NCBI GenBank assembly: GCA_027306605.1 | Contig: DAHUZK010000016.1 | Location: 1-64,000 of the forward strand | Direction: 5' to 3' | DNA length: 64,000 nucleotides | From: Acidimicrobiaceae bacterium | GTDB lineage: Bacteria; Actinomycetota; Acidimicrobiia; Acidimicrobiales; RAAP-2 | In this document: in pieces, positions 31,546-40,008 of the stretch | Layout: each line of letters starts with the position of its first letter | Numbering within the stretch: the first letter of the stretch is position 1 | Notes under the pieces: generated by a model | What the model saw: only the letters and a program-made list of their open reading frames with translations | What the model was told of the DNA's origin: nothing | The model's database searches: none | Position numbers and translations under genes: made by a program

Positions 31546-33080
31546 TCCAACATCGCCCCGGCGACGGGGGCGTCGTCGGCGGGGCCGGAATCGGCTGCGG
31601 GCGCGCGCACCGCGGCGTGGTTCGGCAGGAAGAGCGTGGGGACGAAAGCGATGAGGATCGCCCCGACGGACCACCAGAAGGTGTGGGCGAACGCGGCCGC
31701 GACCGGGTCGGCCACGGGCGGCGGCAGCTTGACCGTGGCGCCCACCACGCCGGCGCTCCCGCCGAACTTCGCCGCGGCGGGGCCGAGGTTGGCGATGATC
31801 TGCCGCTCGAGCACGACGGCGAACAGTGCGGTGGCCACGGAGCCACCGATCAGGCGCATGATGTTCATCACCGTCGACGCCTTGGGGATCTCCGCGTGGT
31901 TCAAGTCGAAGTAGGCCGCCGCGGTCACCGGCATCATCGACAGGCCGAGCCCGAGGCCGCGCACGAAGAGCGTGACGGCCAGGAGGAGCTCGTTGGTGTC
32001 GGCCGTGACGAAGGCGAAGGGCACGGTGGCGGCGGCCATGACGAGGATGCCGAACGGCACCACCCGGCGCGGGCCGAGACGGTCGGTGATGCTGCCGGCC
32101 CAGCGCATGATGCAGGCGGCACCGATTCCCTGTGGCGCCATCAGCAGGCCCGCCATCCAGGCCTCCTGGCCACGTGCCACCTGGTAGTAGATCGGGAGCA
32201 GGAACATCGAGCCGAACAGCGTGGCACCGATGACGAAGATGCAGACGTTGGCGATGGCGAAGTTCCGGTTCTTGAACGGATGGAGGTCGAGCAGCGGATG
32301 TTTCGCGCGGACGGCGTGGAGGATGAAGCCCGCCATGAGCACGACCCCCAGGACGAAGCTGACGAGCACGGCCGGGCTGGTGTAGGAACCGGTGGTCCCG
32401 ACCTCGGAGAGCGAGTAGATCAGGGCGGCGAGGCCGGGCGAGAGCAGGCAGAAGCCGACGGTGTCGAACGCGGTGCGCGAGGGACCGTCGGTGTCGAACC
32501 GCGGCAGCCACCGGCCGGAGAGGACCAAGGTCACGATCCCGATGGGGACGTTGATGTAGAAGATCCAGCGCCAGGTGTAGTTGGAGACGATGAGGCCACC
32601 GATGACGGGCCCCATGATCGGCCCGAGCACCATGGGGACCCCGATGATGCTCATTACGCGTCCCATCCGTTGCGGTCCCGAGGCGCGGGCGAGGATGGAC
32701 TGGCCGACCGGCAGGAGCATCCCGCCGCCGATCCCCTGGAGGACCCGGAAGAAGATGAGCGAGTTGGCCGACCAGGCCAGCCCGCACAGGCTGGAACCGA
32801 TCACGAAGAGCGCGGTCGAGCTCATCCAGATGCGCTTGGCCCCGAAACGGTCCACCGCCCATCCGGTCACGGGCGTGACGAGGGCCAGGGCGAGCAGGTA
32901 ACCGGTGGCGACCCATTGGATCGTCGTCACCGAGACGTGGAAGTCGCGGCCCAGCGTGGCGAGCGCCACCGCCACGATCGTCGTGTCGAGGATCGACATG
33001 ATCGATCCCAGGACCACGATGGTGGAGGTGCGGCGCAGCTCGGGCGTGAGCTTGAAGGGTGCGGCCTGCGGGCGTGCCAT
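31542..33080 (-). CDS. DHA2-family MFS multidrug efflux transporter (EmrB/QacA type)
   Basis: A 512-residue membrane protein with about 14 hydrophobic segments. The DHA2 motif in helix 1 is SIMSILDTTIVAVALATLGRDF and the next is TTIQWVATGYLLALALVTPVTGWAVDRFGAKRIW (motif A). Helix 5 has the antiporter-type GPIMGPVIGGLIVSNYTWRWIFYINVPIG. Such proteins export hydrophobic drugs or metabolites using the proton gradient. It is divergent from a MarR-type regulator 68 bases away, with a near-consensus promoter in between, so drug-induced derepression is the likely control. The PrmC-like gene follows without a gap. Confidence 0.92.
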   Translation of the reverse strand: MARPQAAPFKLTPELRRTSTIVVLGSIMSILDTTIVAVALATLGRDFHVSVTTIQWVATGYLLALALVTPVTGWAVDRFGAKRIWMSSTALFVIGSSLCGLAWSANSLIFFRVLQGIGGGMLLPVGQSILARASGPQRMGRVMSIIGVPMVLGPIMGPVIGGLIVSNYTWRWIFYINVPIGIVTLVLSGRWLPRFDTDGPSRTAFDTVGFCLLSPGLAALIYSLSEVGTTGSYTSPAVLVSFVLGVVLMAGFILHAVRAKHPLLDLHPFKNRNFAIANVCIFVIGATLFGSMFLLPIYYQVARGQEAWMAGLLMAPQGIGAACIMRWAGSITDRLGPRRVVPFGILVMAAATVPFAFVTADTNELLLAVTLFVRGLGLGLSMMPVTAAAYFDLNHAEIPKASTVMNIMRLIGGSVATALFAVVLERQIIANLGPAAAKFGGSAGVVGATVKLPPPVADPVAAAFAHTFWWSVGAILIAFVPTLFLPNHAAVRAPAADSGPADDAPVAGAMLD

Positions 33081-33092
33081 GGGGATTAGTTC

Positions 33093-33120
33093 ATGTTACT
33101 CAAAGGTATGAAGTTGTCAA
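33093..33120 (-). promoter_or_regulatory. near-consensus promoter for the MFS gene, with inverted repeat
   Basis: On the minus strand TTGACA (33120-33115) and TAACAT (33098-33093) are separated by 16 bases, the best sigma-70-type promoter in the window. The -10 box ends 12 bases before the MFS start, which has no ribosome binding site. TTCAT (33090-33094) and ATGAA (33108-33112) form an inverted repeat over the -10 and spacer, a likely MarR operator. Confidence 0.65.
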
Positions 33121-33148
33121 ATATCTCCCGCGGTGGGACAATGCCGCC

Positions 33149-33589
33149 ATGGGAGTGGCCGAGGAGGCCTTCGAGCGTCTGCGCCGGGTCGCCTTCGAGG
33201 GCGAGCACGTCGAGCGGATGGCCGCTCTCGGCGGCCGGACGAAGCTCTCGCCCGGCGTCATCAAGATGTTGATGCGCCTGGGGCGCCAGGACGGCGTCTC
33301 GATGGGCGAGATGGCCCGCGGCATCGGGTGCGACCCGTCCTACATCACGGCGCTGGTCGACGATCTCGACGAGCGGGGCCTGGCCCGGCGCCAGCCGTCG
33401 CCCGACGACCGGCGGGTGAAGACGGTCGTCCTGACCGACCGCGGGCGTGCCCTGGCCGCCGAGATCGACGCCACGCTCTCGGTGCCGCCCGCCGCCTTCG
33501 GCGCCCTTTCCGACGCCGAGCTCCGCCAGCTCCGGGACCTGCTCGACAAGGTCCTCGAGCACCGTGGCCTGACGGCCGGAGCCGCCTGA
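33149..33589 (+). CDS. MarR-family transcriptional regulator
   Basis: A 146-residue winged-helix protein. The recognition region is VSMGEMARGIGCDPSYITALVDDLDERGLARRQPSPDDRRVKTVVLTDRGRALAAEI, with the D-x-R wing motif (PSPDDRRVK) typical of MarR. It probably represses the divergent MFS exporter, and perhaps itself, until a hydrophobic ligand binds. The ATG at 33149 is chosen because the family begins here; the open frame is longer. A GGTGGG about 11 bases upstream may be the ribosome binding site. The ABC exporter genes follow in the same direction after 46 bases and may be co-transcribed. Confidence 0.9.
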   Translation: MGVAEEAFERLRRVAFEGEHVERMAALGGRTKLSPGVIKMLMRLGRQDGVSMGEMARGIGCDPSYITALVDDLDERGLARRQPSPDDRRVKTVVLTDRGRALAAEIDATLSVPPAAFGALSDAELRQLRDLLDKVLEHRGLTAGAA

Positions 33590-33635
33590 GGGGCCCTGTC
33601 GGTCGCGCGGGCCCGCACGAGGCAGACTGCATCCG

Positions 33636-34538
33636 ATGTCTGCCGTGGCCGTCGAGCACCTCTCCAAGTCCTACGGTGACAAGGTCGCCGTGCGCGACGT
33701 CAACTTCGAGGTCCGGCGCGGCGAGGTCTTCGCGCTGTTGGGGCCCAACGGCGCGGGCAAGACGACGACAGTGGAGATCCTCGAGGGGTTTCGCCATCGC
33801 AGCGGCGGGCGGGTGGAGACGCTCGGGGTCGATCCGGCCGACAGGGCCACGCAGCGCTGGCTGCGCACCCGCATCGGCGTCATCCTCCAGGAGCTCGCCA
33901 TCGAGCCCTACTACTCGGTGCGCCAGGTGCTGACGCGCAATGCCGGCTACTACCCCGACCCGCGCCCCGTCGAAGAGGTGATGGACCTGATCGGGCTGGC
34001 CCACAAGGCCGACGACCGGGTCAAGCACCTCTCGGGCGGTCAGCAGCGGCGCCTCGACGTCGGACTCGGCATCATCGGGAACCCCGAGCTGTTGTTCCTC
34101 GACGAGCCGACGACCGGACTCGACCCCTCGGGCCGGCGCGAGACGTGGGATCTCATCCGTCGTCTCGCCGCCGAAGGCACCACCGTTGTCCTCACCACGC
34201 ACTACATGGACGAGGTCGAGGCCCTGGCCCACCAGGTGGCCGTGCTGTCGGACCAGCAGATCGTGGCGAGCGGCACGCCGGCGTCGATCGGCGGACGCGA
34301 CCTGGGCGCCGTCACCATCCGGTTCCGCCTGCCCGAGGGCGTGTCGGCGGCGGAGCTGCCGATCCCGGTGGGCGCAGCCGGTGACGGGCTGGTCGAGATC
34401 CACACCGACGACGAGGTGCGCGTGCTGCACGACCTCACGGGCTGGGCGCTGGCCGGCGGCCACCTGCTGGCCGGTCTCGCCGTCTCGCGGGTGTCGCTGG
34501 AGGACGTCTACCTCGGCCTCACGAGGTCGGACCGGTGA
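33636..34538 (+). CDS. ABC-2 exporter ATP-binding protein (DrrA/CcmA-like)
   Basis: A 300-residue ATPase. Walker A is GPNGAGKTT at about residues 36-44, the signature is HLSGGQQRRLDVGLG, Walker B is LLFLDEPTTGLDPSGR, and the switch histidine is in VVLTTHYMDEVEAL. The C-terminal 80 residues match DrrA-type ATPases. It powers the membrane protein encoded next, with which it overlaps by four bases (GTGA), to export a drug, lipid or other hydrophobic molecule. The MarR gene upstream suggests control by a small ligand. Confidence 0.93.
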   Translation: MSAVAVEHLSKSYGDKVAVRDVNFEVRRGEVFALLGPNGAGKTTTVEILEGFRHRSGGRVETLGVDPADRATQRWLRTRIGVILQELAIEPYYSVRQVLTRNAGYYPDPRPVEEVMDLIGLAHKADDRVKHLSGGQQRRLDVGLGIIGNPELLFLDEPTTGLDPSGRRETWDLIRRLAAEGTTVVLTTHYMDEVEALAHQVAVLSDQQIVASGTPASIGGRDLGAVTIRFRLPEGVSAAELPIPVGAAGDGLVEIHTDDEVRVLHDLTGWALAGGHLLAGLAVSRVSLEDVYLGLTRSDR

Positions 34539-35371
34539 GCACGGTCTCGGGACGGGACGTGTCCGCCACGGCCTCCCTGCCGGAGCAGGGGAGCTTCCGT
34601 GGCGCGCGGGACCTGGGACTGGTCGTGCGTCAGGTCGGGTTCGAGCAGCTGTCGTTCTGGCTGAACCCCATCGGCGCGCTGATGACGGTCGCCTTCTCCA
34701 TGGTCTTCCTCATCCTGCTCGGGGCCACGGCCGGGAAGAGCACCGTCGCCTCCTACGGCGGCATCAAGTTGCTCGAGTACTACGTGGCCGGGTTCTGCGC
34801 CTACGGCGTGATGTCGTCGTGCTTCATGGTCCTCTCCACCACCTTGGTGAACCGTCGCGAGACCGGCCTCCTCAAGCGCCTGCGCCTGAGCCCGCTGCCC
34901 ACCTGGATGCTCATGGACGCCCTCGTCATCAACGCCATGATCGTGGCCGTCCTGGGTGTGCTGCTCCTCCTCGTCGTCGGTTGGATCGGGTACGGCGTGA
35001 CGGGGCCGGCCCACTGGGCCCCCTTCGTCGTCACGCTGCTCGTGGGCATGGTGTGCTTCAGCGCGATGGGCGTCGGCATGAGCACGCTGGTGCCCAACGC
35101 CGACGCCGCCGGCCCGATGGTCAGCCTCATCTTCTTCATCCTGGTGGCGCTGTCGGGCCTGTGGTTCCCCCTCACGCCGGGGTCGGGCCTGGCCACCTTC
35201 GCCGGTCTGTTCCCGATACGGCATCTGATCGACGCGCTGGTGGCGTCGTTCACCGGGCAGCCGGGGACGCCCACGTGGCCCTGGCGCGACCTGGGCGTGA
35301 TGCTCCTCTGGGGGGCGGCGGGCATGGTGGTCGGCCTCCGGCGCTGGAGCTGGTCGCCGCGGCGGGGATGA
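34535..35371 (+). CDS. ABC-2 type exporter permease
   Basis: A 278-residue integral membrane protein with about six helices, including GALMTVAFSMVFLILLGA, VINAMIVAVLGVLLLLVVG, VVTLLVGMVCFSAMGVGMSTL and MVSLIFFILVALSGLWFPL. The last helix-loop, with SGLWFPLTPGSGLATFAGLFPIRHLIDAL, is the ABC-2 signature region. It starts at a GTG that overlaps the stop of the ATPase gene by four bases, so the two are translationally coupled. The exported substrate is unknown. Confidence 0.9.
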   Translation: MSTVSGRDVSATASLPEQGSFRGARDLGLVVRQVGFEQLSFWLNPIGALMTVAFSMVFLILLGATAGKSTVASYGGIKLLEYYVAGFCAYGVMSSCFMVLSTTLVNRRETGLLKRLRLSPLPTWMLMDALVINAMIVAVLGVLLLLVVGWIGYGVTGPAHWAPFVVTLLVGMVCFSAMGVGMSTLVPNADAAGPMVSLIFFILVALSGLWFPLTPGSGLATFAGLFPIRHLIDALVASFTGQPGTPTWPWRDLGVMLLWGAAGMVVGLRRWSWSPRRG

Positions 35372-35403
35372 CCGGTCCTCGACACGTCGGCTAGAAGAGG
35401 ACG

Positions 35404-36984
35404 GTGAGCGCCGACGAGACCCGCCCGACCCACCTGCGTCCGGGCACCTACGCCGCCAGGGACGGGGCCCGGCCCGCGGTGATCACCGGGTCGGGCGCCG
35501 TCGTCACCTTCGCCCAGCTCGAGGAGCGCTCGTGCCGGTTGGCCCAGGCGCTCCACGCCCACGGGCTCCGGCCGGGCGACCACGTGGCGGTGCTGCTCCC
35601 CAACGACGAACGGACCCACGAGGTGGCCTTCGGCCTGCAGCGCAGCGGCGTCTACTACACCTTGGCCAACTGGCACCTGACCGCGGAGGAGGCGGCCTAC
35701 ATCGTCAACGACTGCGGGGCGCGCACGCTGATCACCTCCTCTGCTCTGGCGGCCCTGGCCGAGGAGCTCGTCGACTTGACGCCCGAGGTCGGCCTGCGGC
35801 TGGTGCTGGGTGACGACGTGCCACCCGGTCACGTCTCCTACGACCAGTTCGTGGCCGGCTTCCCCGGCGAGCCGCTGGCCCGGGAGCTCGAGGGCTTCGC
35901 CATGCTCTACTCGTCGGGCACCACGGGCCATCCCAAGGGCATCCGGCGTCCGCTGAGCGAAGAGCCGTTCGGCACCAGCGCCACGCTCGTGCCGATGCTC
36001 GGGCGCGTCATGGGTTTCGGTGAGGGGAGCATCTACCTGAGCCCGGCGCCCCTCTACCACTCGGCGCCTCTGGTGTGGTCGATGACCGCTCAGCGCATGG
36101 GGGGCACGGTCGTGCTGATGGAGCACTTCGACCCCGAGCGCTGCCTGGCGCTCATCGAGCAGTACCGGGTGACCCACGCCCAGTTCGTCCCCACGATGTT
36201 CGTGCGCATGCTCAAGCTGCCCGCCGAGGTCCGGTCCCGCTACGACCTCTCGTCGCTGCGCTCCGTGGTGCACGCGGCGGCTCCGTGCGCCCCCGAGGTG
36301 AAGCGCCGGATGATCGAGTGGTGGGGCCCGATCGTCCACGAGTACTACTCGGGCACCGAAGGGCTGGGCATGACCTGGATCACCTCGGAGGAGGCGCTCA
36401 CCCACCCGGGCTCGGTGGGCCGCGCCATCTGGGGCGAGGTTCACGTCTGCGGGGACGACGGCGAGGAGCTCCCCGTCGGGCAGGACGGGGTCGTCTACTT
36501 CGGCAGCGGCACCCGTACGGTCACCTTCGAGTACAACCACGACCCGGAGAAGACCAGGGAGACGTTCAACGACAAGGGATGGGCCACGCTGTGGGACGTC
36601 GGCCACCTCGACGAGGACGGCTTCCTCTACCTCACGGACCGCAAGCTGTTCATGATCGTCTCGGGCGGCGTGAACATCTACCCGCAGGAGATCGAGGACG
36701 TGCTCGTGCTGCACCCGGCGGTGGAGGACGTCGCCGTCTTCGGCGTCCCCGAACCAGAGATGGGGGAGGAGGTCAAGGCCGTCGTCCAGCCGGCGCCGGG
36801 CGTCGCGCCCGGTCCCGAGCTCGAGGCGGAGATCTTGGAGTTCTGCCGGGACCACCTGTCCCACTACAAGTGCCCACGCTCGGTCGATTTCACAGAGGCG
36901 ATGCCTCGCGGGGAGAACGGCAAGCTCTACAAGAAGGTGCTGCGCGAGGCCTACTGGGCCAGTTCGGCCCCCAGCACCAGCTGA
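35404..36984 (+). CDS. acyl-CoA synthetase (AMP-dependent ligase)
   Basis: A 526-residue adenylate-forming enzyme that activates a carboxylic acid to its CoA thioester by way of an acyl-AMP. The phosphate-binding loop is YSSGTTGHPKGI near residue 173. Other landmarks are YYSGTEGLGMTW (motif with the conserved glutamate), the D-G-x-x-x-x-D-R-x-K hinge as EDGFLYLTDRKLFMIVSGGVNIYPQEIE, and the C-terminal lysine region PRGENGKLYKK. The shape is that of the FadD/bile-acid-CoA-ligase-like branch that often acts on aromatic, steroid-derived or medium-chain acids. AGAGGA precedes the GTG start. Its 3' end overlaps the convergent MFS gene by 34 bases. Confidence 0.92.
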   Translation: MSADETRPTHLRPGTYAARDGARPAVITGSGAVVTFAQLEERSCRLAQALHAHGLRPGDHVAVLLPNDERTHEVAFGLQRSGVYYTLANWHLTAEEAAYIVNDCGARTLITSSALAALAEELVDLTPEVGLRLVLGDDVPPGHVSYDQFVAGFPGEPLARELEGFAMLYSSGTTGHPKGIRRPLSEEPFGTSATLVPMLGRVMGFGEGSIYLSPAPLYHSAPLVWSMTAQRMGGTVVLMEHFDPERCLALIEQYRVTHAQFVPTMFVRMLKLPAEVRSRYDLSSLRSVVHAAAPCAPEVKRRMIEWWGPIVHEYYSGTEGLGMTWITSEEALTHPGSVGRAIWGEVHVCGDDGEELPVGQDGVVYFGSGTRTVTFEYNHDPEKTRETFNDKGWATLWDVGHLDEDGFLYLTDRKLFMIVSGGVNIYPQEIEDVLVLHPAVEDVAVFGVPEPEMGEEVKAVVQPAPGVAPGPELEAEILEFCRDHLSHYKCPRSVDFTEAMPRGENGKLYKKVLREAYWASSAPSTS

Positions 36985-38315
36985 AGGTCCGGAGGGGAGC
37001 GCACATCGGCGTACCAGGCGAGCACGAGGGCGACGACGGCGCCGAAGAGCAGCACGTTGGTGATCCCGACCGCGGCCACGACGGGTCCGACGAGCAGGTT
37101 GCCGATGCCGACGGTGCCGCCGAACCCCATCATCCACAGCGCCAGGACGCGCCCACGCACGCTCTCGTGCAGCCGCTCCTGCAGCGTGGTGTTGAGCGCC
37201 GTGATGAAGGCGAAGTAGAAGGCGCCGGTGACGGCGACGACGATGTCGGCGGGAACGGGCGCCCGCTGGAGAGCGAAGGCGCAGAGCGCCACCGAGTACC
37301 CCACCAGACAGACCCGGACGAGCAGGGGTTTGGACGTGCGGGCGAACACGGTCCCGATGGAGATCGCTCCGGCCAGAGCGCCGGCTCCGAAGCAGGCGTA
37401 GAGGATCCCGTAGTCGGCCGACTTGGAGAGGTCGATGCCCAGGTTGTGGGCGGCCACCACCGGCATCTGGCCGATGAAGGCGAGGGCCAGCAGCGAGAAG
37501 ACGAACACGGTCACCAGAGAGCGCCCGACGACCCGGTCCTGGCGGGCCACGGTGATGCCCGCGGTGAGCTGGCGCCAGCGACTGGCCGGCGTCGCCGGCT
37601 GGGGCACGACGGGGAGCGTCACCACGAGGAGCGCGGCCACCACGAACAGGTACGTGGCCGCGTTGCCGGCGAAGACCCATGCCGGTCCGATGAGGGAGTA
37701 CAGCACGCCACCGATCACCGGGCCGATCACCCGGGAGGCGTTCATCTGGGCGGAGTTCAGCGAGATCGCCCCGGGGAGGTCCTCGCGACCGACCAGGCCC
37801 GGGAGGATGGCCGAGTAGGCCGGACCGAACATGGCGCTGCCCGCACCGACGAAGAGGACCATCACCACCAGCAGGACGTGGGAAGGATGCGCGGAGAGGG
37901 CGACGAGCGCGACCCCGAGCGAGAACACGAGCTGCTCGATGGAGAGGAGGATGAGGAAGCGCTTGCGGTCAACCTTGTCCGCCAGCAACCCGCCGATCAT
38001 GGGCAGGACCAAGGTCGGCCCGAGCTGGGCGAAGATGATGAGACCGACGAACGCGCTGGAGTGGGTCAGGTCGTAGGCGTAGGCGCCGAGGACGACGTTC
38101 TGCATCCAGGTGCCGATGTTCGAGGCAAAGGCGCCGAAGAAGACGATGCGAAACGTGCGGTGCGAGAGGGCCGCCTTGGCCGTGCCGCGGCGAGCCCCCA
38201 GCGGTGAATCACCGTCGACGACCGCGTCCTCGATCTCCTCGATGGAGATCGGACCCTGTGCCGCCTCCACCTCCCCGCGCTCGCGCTGGGGGAGAGGCTC
38301 GGCTTCGGGCGGCAC
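36951..38315 (-). CDS. MFS transporter of the DHA3/EntS-like type
   Basis: A 454-residue transporter from the GTG at 38315, which follows a GGGGG-containing site. The open frame extends 31 codons further with unlikely sequence. After a 60-residue soluble, acidic N-terminus (ISIEEIEDAVVDGD) come about 12 helices. RIVFFGAFASNIGTWMQNVVLGAYAYDLT is the first-helix motif of the EntS/MFS_3 group, followed by LVLPMIGGLLADKVDRKRFL (motif A). These proteins export siderophores, macrolides or other metabolites. Upstream lies a strong inverted repeat (38406-38431) that may bind its regulator. Confidence 0.9.
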   Translation of the reverse strand: MPPEAEPLPQRERGEVEAAQGPISIEEIEDAVVDGDSPLGARRGTAKAALSHRTFRIVFFGAFASNIGTWMQNVVLGAYAYDLTHSSAFVGLIIFAQLGPTLVLPMIGGLLADKVDRKRFLILLSIEQLVFSLGVALVALSAHPSHVLLVVMVLFVGAGSAMFGPAYSAILPGLVGREDLPGAISLNSAQMNASRVIGPVIGGVLYSLIGPAWVFAGNAATYLFVVAALLVVTLPVVPQPATPASRWRQLTAGITVARQDRVVGRSLVTVFVFSLLALAFIGQMPVVAAHNLGIDLSKSADYGILYACFGAGALAGAISIGTVFARTSKPLLVRVCLVGYSVALCAFALQRAPVPADIVVAVTGAFYFAFITALNTTLQERLHESVRGRVLALWMMGFGGTVGIGNLLVGPVVAAVGITNVLLFGAVVALVLAWYADVRSPPDLQLVLGAELAQ

Positions 38316-38405
38316 GCCCCCATGGTACGGGAGGCCCTCCGACCGACTCACCGCCCATGCGGGGGACGGCCGCGGGGTGAGGCCCAGGCCACCCCGGGAG
38401 CGGGC

Positions 38406-38431
38406 CACCTTGAAGTGTCAACCTCAAGGTG
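38406..38431 (-). promoter_or_regulatory. 8-bp inverted repeat and related direct repeats upstream of the MFS gene
   Basis: CACCTTGA (38406-38413) and TCAAGGTG (38424-38431) are perfect arms around 10 bases. The 11-mer TCAACCTCAAG occurs at 38418-38428 and again at 38455-38465, and ACCTC-AAGTA-GAGGT is a second small palindrome at 38459-38473. The block is conspicuously A/T-rich against its surroundings. The arms recall MerR-type operators (CTTGA/TCAAG), but no regulator gene is adjacent. Confidence 0.55.
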
Positions 38432-38511
38432 AGATTCAGACTGAGACAGGCATATCAACCTCAAGTAGAGGTCGGGAGATATCTCATGCTCAAGTTTACG
38501 TTCAGCATTCC

Positions 38512-40008
38512 TCACTCCAGGGAGGACCGCATGGCGTCGGCCAGCTCGCTCGAGGGGCGGACGGCCGAGATGAGGGCAGCGGCCACGGAGATCGCCGCCA
38601 GGACGTACGACGTGATGGAGAAGGCGTGCCGGGCCGCCAGGGTGCCGCCGTCGCCCCCGGCTGCCACGAAGACGGTGCCGGTCACGGCCAGCCCGAGGGC
38701 GGTGCCGGTGCCGCGGGTCATGTTGAGGACGCCCGACGCCATCCCGGCCTGTTGCGGCGGTGCGGCGCCCATGATCGATGCGTTGTTGGGCGAGGTGAAC
38801 AGGCCCATCCCCACGCCCAATGCGGCCAGGAGCAAGAGGAAGCCGACCGTTCCCGTGGTCAGGGCGCCCATGAGGATCAGGGCGGCCGCGACGATGACCA
38901 TGCCGCCCACGGTCAGCGGCCGTGCCCCGATGCGGTCGGCCAAGCGGCCCGCCATCGGCGCCACGATGCCGAAGGCGAGGGGCATGGCCATCAGCTCGAG
39001 CCCGGACCGGGCCGTCCCGAACCCCAGTCCGCGTTCGAAGTAGAAGGGCACCAGCAGCAGCACACCGAACATGACGAGGTAGGAGCCCACGCCGCTCAGG
39101 ATCCCCGTCGAGAATTGGGTGCTGCGGAACAGCCCGAGGTCCAACATGGGGTCGCCGTCACGCCGTTCGTGCCAGACGAAGACCGCCGTGAGCACGGCGG
39201 CCGCGACGAAGAGGAAGACGATGACCGTGGTGCCCCACCCGATGGAGGCACCGAACGTGATGGCCGAGAGCAGCGCCGCCACCGCCGGGAAGAAGATCGC
39301 GAGACCCGTCCAGTCGAAACGCACGCGTTCCATCAGGTTCTTGCTGCGCGGCACGAGGAGCACCGCGGCCAGCGCACCGAGGAAGCCGAAGGGGACGTTC
39401 ACGAAGAAGATGAGCCGCCAGCCACCCGCCGCCAGCAGCAACCCGCCGACGGTGGGCCCCATGGCCAGTCCCAGCGCCTGAGCGGCGCCCTGCATCCCGA
39501 TGGCCTTCCCCAGGGCGCGGCCGGGCACCACGAGCACGATGATGGCCAGGCTGTTCGCCTGCAACATGGCGGCACCGACGGCCTGGAGACCGCGAAAACC
39601 GCACAGCGCGACGAGGCTCGGCGCCAATCCGCAGAGCGCCGAAGCCACCGTGAAGAGCAGGAATCCGTAGACGTAGAGGAGCTTGCGGCCCCACATGTCG
39701 GCGAAGCGGCCGACGGCGGTCACGGTGGCCACGAGGACGAGGAGATAGGCCAGGCCGACCCACGTCACGGCCCCGACGGAGGCATCGAACGTGCGCTGCA
39801 GCGTCGGGAGCGCCACGGTGACGATGGACGCGTCCAGCTGTCCCATGAAGGCGCCCACGCAGACGGCGGCGACCGCGTACCAGTGTGCGTCGGGCCGCTC
39901 GCGGATGGCCTGGGGCCGGCGCGGCTCGACGAGGAGCCGGTCCCAGGCCAGGGTCCACAGCCGTGACGTGTCCGGTGCGTTCTTGCGGTCGCCGGCGTGG
40001 TCCGTCAT
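38512..40008 (-). CDS. DHA2-family MFS transporter
   Basis: A 498-residue membrane protein with about 14 helices. The first-helix motif is CVGAFMGQLDASIVTVALPTLQRTF, then VTWVGLAYLLVLVATVTAVGRFADMWGRKLLY, and AMGPTVGGLLLAAGGWRLIFFVNVPFGF, all typical of EmrB/QacA-like transporters. The ATG is fixed by its ATGA overlap with the stop of the glycosidase gene upstream, so it is the last gene of a leftward operon. In that setting it may move a glycoside or its breakdown product rather than a drug; the direction of transport is not shown by sequence. Confidence 0.9.
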   Translation of the reverse strand: MTDHAGDRKNAPDTSRLWTLAWDRLLVEPRRPQAIRERPDAHWYAVAAVCVGAFMGQLDASIVTVALPTLQRTFDASVGAVTWVGLAYLLVLVATVTAVGRFADMWGRKLLYVYGFLLFTVASALCGLAPSLVALCGFRGLQAVGAAMLQANSLAIIVLVVPGRALGKAIGMQGAAQALGLAMGPTVGGLLLAAGGWRLIFFVNVPFGFLGALAAVLLVPRSKNLMERVRFDWTGLAIFFPAVAALLSAITFGASIGWGTTVIVFLFVAAAVLTAVFVWHERRDGDPMLDLGLFRSTQFSTGILSGVGSYLVMFGVLLLVPFYFERGLGFGTARSGLELMAMPLAFGIVAPMAGRLADRIGARPLTVGGMVIVAAALILMGALTTGTVGFLLLLAALGVGMGLFTSPNNASIMGAAPPQQAGMASGVLNMTRGTGTALGLAVTGTVFVAAGGDGGTLAARHAFSITSYVLAAISVAAALISAVRPSSELADAMRSSLE

